Source: Saccharofermentans sp.
GTDB lineage: Bacteria > Bacillota > Clostridia > Saccharofermentanales > Saccharofermentanaceae
Assembly (NCBI GenBank): GCA_024403795.1
Contig: JAKSRD010000002.1
Location: forward strand, 1-64,000
DNA length: 64,000 bases
Direction of reading: 5' to 3'
Under the pieces are notes generated by a model. That model was not told the DNA's origin and searched no databases. It saw nothing but the letters and a program-made list of their open reading frames with translations. The translations under genes were made by a program, and so were the position numbers. Of this stretch, positions 62,311 through 64,000 are shown piece after piece (within the stretch, counting starts at the first letter, position 1; each line of letters begins with the position of its first letter).

Positions 62311-64000
62311 ATGAAGAAGAAAGCCGGACAGCCGTCAGTAAGACATGAGGCTTCCGAGGTCAGAAGTAATCAGCTTGCTCCCGTTCCTGCGAACAGAAGC
62401 GTTGAGCCTTTACAGTTTGAAGAGGTTCCTGTTGAGACGGTTCTTTCTGACGAGGAGTTCTATAAGTCTTTGGCTTCATCAAAGCCGTCAAAGAGCAGCA
62501 GTAAGAGTCTTGCAGTAAGTACCGACAATAAGAAGCCGGTTGCTAAGGCAAGCTCGTCAAAGTCTTCAGGCAAGAGCTCCGCTGCATCAAAGAGCTCAAA
62601 GAGTTCAAAGAGTTCAAAGGGTTCCTCCAAGGGCGCCAAGAAGAATCCCACAGGTATTGTCATTGCCATCGTTGCAGCAGTCCTGCTTATCGGCGGCGGT
62701 GTTTTTGCGGGTTTGTACTACACGGGCTTTTTCAAGCCTGATATTGATGTTACCTTGGCAGATGGTACGGTCTCAACGATCAAAGCAGATCAGGCATTTG
62801 CCGAGCTTACTGCTGATAAGTTTTTCGCCGGCACAGTAGTTGACGGTGTTGATCTCGGCGGTAAGACAATGGAAGAGGCATATGCCGTTCTTTCAGCCAA
62901 CCAGACGGAATTACCCGTTACAATTGATGTAAAGCTCGACCTTGAGGGCAAGAAACTCAATCTTGATTTCTCGAATGCCGAGTTTGCTTATAACACACAG
63001 GAAGTCCTTAACGAAGCATTTGCCAAGTTCAGACCTGTTGATCCCGACGATCTTGTTGCACTTGTTGAATGTTACAACAATGTTCAGCAGCTTCAGAACG
63101 CGCCTCAGACATATGAGACAGCTTATACGATCCAGATTGACGGTGTCTCCGAGAAGGTTCATAAGGTACTTGATTTCTATATCGAGGATTATGCCGTTTG
63201 TCAGGATGCTGCGATAGTTGATTTTGATACTGATGCAAAGACATTTACCATTACACCCGAGAAGGTCGGTTATAAGATCGATGCGGATGCCACGGCAGCA
63301 GCCGTTAAGGCATTGTTCGATTCCAAGACATATGTCGGAGTCGTTAAGGTTCCCACAGAAGTCGAGCAGCCTAAGGTTACGGCTGAGATGATCAACAATG
63401 AATTCGGTCTGGTAGGCGAGTGTTCCACAAAATGCTCCAACAATTCCAACCGTAACAATAACATCAGCCAGGCATGCAAGAACATGAACGGCACGATCCT
63501 TCAGCCCGGTCAAGTTTTCTCATTCAACGATACTGTCGGAGAGAGAACATCAGAAAACGGCTTCAGGGAAGCCACGGTAATTCAGGGCGGTCAGTATGAG
63601 CAGGGCTTAGGCGGCGGTATCTGCCAGGCAAGTTCAACTTTGTATAACGCCGTTCTTAAGGCAAATCTCAAGGTCGTTGACCGTTCACATCACGCATGGC
63701 CTTCTGATTATGTACCCGTTGGTCTTGATGCTACAGTTGACTGGGGCAATCTTGACTTCAAGTTCGAGAATGACTCAGATTTCCAGGTAATCGTTGTTAC
63801 ATGGTTCGACTGGGACGAGAGCAGAGTACACGCTGAGATCTACGGCAAGAAGCTTCCTGACGGCAAGACGATCTCTCTTGAATCAGAGATCATCAGCACT
63901 TCAGGCTATGGCCCGACAGAATATGTTGAAGACAAGAGCCTTGCTACAGGTCAGAAGAAGACACTCAGACAGGCACATCAGGGTAAGACGGCAAGAGCTT
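62311..64000 (+). CDS. VanW-family membrane-anchored protein (partial)
   Basis: At least 563 residues; the frame is still open at the window end. A long Ser/Lys-rich cytoplasmic N-terminus (about 1-113) precedes one membrane helix (about 115-140). Outside there are peptidoglycan-binding-like repeats (about 165-365; DGVDLGGKTMEEAYAVL is typical of the YoaR/PG_binding_4 type) and a VanW domain (about 370-510) with LQPGQVFSFNDTVGERTSENGF, GGGICQASSTLYNAVLKA and RSHHAWPSDYVPVGLDATV. A G5 domain usually follows and may start near the window end. The role is unknown, but it is associated with the cell wall. GGGGTTAGG region before the ATG is a weak ribosome site. Confidence 0.9.
   Translation, partial: MKKKAGQPSVRHEASEVRSNQLAPVPANRSVEPLQFEEVPVETVLSDEEFYKSLASSKPSKSSSKSLAVSTDNKKPVAKASSSKSSGKSSAASKSSKSSKSSKGSSKGAKKNPTGIVIAIVAAVLLIGGGVFAGLYYTGFFKPDIDVTLADGTVSTIKADQAFAELTADKFFAGTVVDGVDLGGKTMEEAYAVLSANQTELPVTIDVKLDLEGKKLNLDFSNAEFAYNTQEVLNEAFAKFRPVDPDDLVALVECYNNVQQLQNAPQTYETAYTIQIDGVSEKVHKVLDFYIEDYAVCQDAAIVDFDTDAKTFTITPEKVGYKIDADATAAAVKALFDSKTYVGVVKVPTEVEQPKVTAEMINNEFGLVGECSTKCSNNSNRNNNISQACKNMNGTILQPGQVFSFNDTVGERTSENGFREATVIQGGQYEQGLGGGICQASSTLYNAVLKANLKVVDRSHHAWPSDYVPVGLDATVDWGNLDFKFENDSDFQVIVVTWFDWDESRVHAEIYGKKLPDGKTISLESEIISTSGYGPTEYVEDKSLATGQKKTLRQAHQGKTARA

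Overview
The window is about 64 kb of a low-to-medium GC Gram-positive genome, most likely an anaerobic, fibre-degrading member of the Clostridia. Support: a spc/alpha ribosomal operon tail of Firmicutes type (secY-adk-map-infA-rpmJ-rpsM-rpsK-rpsD-rpoA-rplQ followed by the ECF transporter genes and truA), the hprK-murB-rapZ-whiA block, a sortase-type C-terminal anchor, lipoproteins with Thr/Pro-rich linkers, and a cellobiose phosphorylase next to a cellodextrin phosphorylase. A rumen or gut cellulose degrader related to Saccharofermentans-like Clostridia would fit, but the genus is a guess. No tRNA, rRNA, insertion sequence, prophage or CRISPR array was seen.

Layout. 1-2.3 kb: a fused phosphopentomutase/deoxyribose-phosphate aldolase gene and a small membrane protein, both on the minus strand. 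2.4-6.6 kb: an accessory, visibly more AT-rich stretch with a large secreted protein (two CBM2-like domains, Thr/Pro linker, calcium-binding repeats, C-terminal caspase-like domain), a two-helix membrane partner and a possible micropeptide. 6.6-12.7 kb: a DEAD-box helicase, then a minus-strand operon of two G3E (CobW-type) GTPases followed by trkA and trkH, whose promoter contains a Zur-box-like site. 12.8-18.8 kb: dus, a membrane protein, a candidate structured RNA, a sortase-anchored beta-helix protein and a hydroxyacid dehydrogenase. 18.9-28.4 kb: an orphan CbiG-like protein, two lipoproteins (one a solute-binding protein) and the two GH94 phosphorylases. 28.4-32 kb: hprK-murB-rapZ-whiA. 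32-39.3 kb: a membrane-anchored beta-propeller, small hypotheticals, then uridine kinase-like, metA, nnrD and alr. 39.4-48.5 kb: the ribosomal/secretion block and an ECF module with a fused ATPase. 48.6-53.8 kb: ROK glucokinase, truA, NfeD/SPFH pair, nicotinate phosphoribosyltransferase and cyclophilin. 53.9-64 kb: polytopic membrane proteins including YfhO, a polyprenyl-phosphate glycosyltransferase, phosphoglucomutase, a HAD phosphatase and a VanW-family protein cut by the window end.

How the genes connect. The two phosphorylases split imported cello-oligosaccharides into glucose 1-phosphate and glucose; the ROK glucokinase and phosphoglucomutase encoded further on would bring both to glucose 6-phosphate. 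The GT2/YfhO pair resembles the CsbB/YfhO system that decorates cell-envelope polymers. The fused DeoB-DeoC channels ribose/deoxyribose phosphates from nucleoside breakdown to acetaldehyde and glyceraldehyde 3-phosphate.

The most unusual items are the secreted caspase-like protein, the GTPase fused to a YcgQ-like domain under a Zur-like operator, the pseudoknotted RNA upstream of the beta-helix gene, the structured leader between rpmJ and rpsM, the DeoB-DeoC and EcfA1-EcfA2 fusions, and the orphan CbiG-like protein. Functional assignments rest on motifs read by eye; no database search was run.
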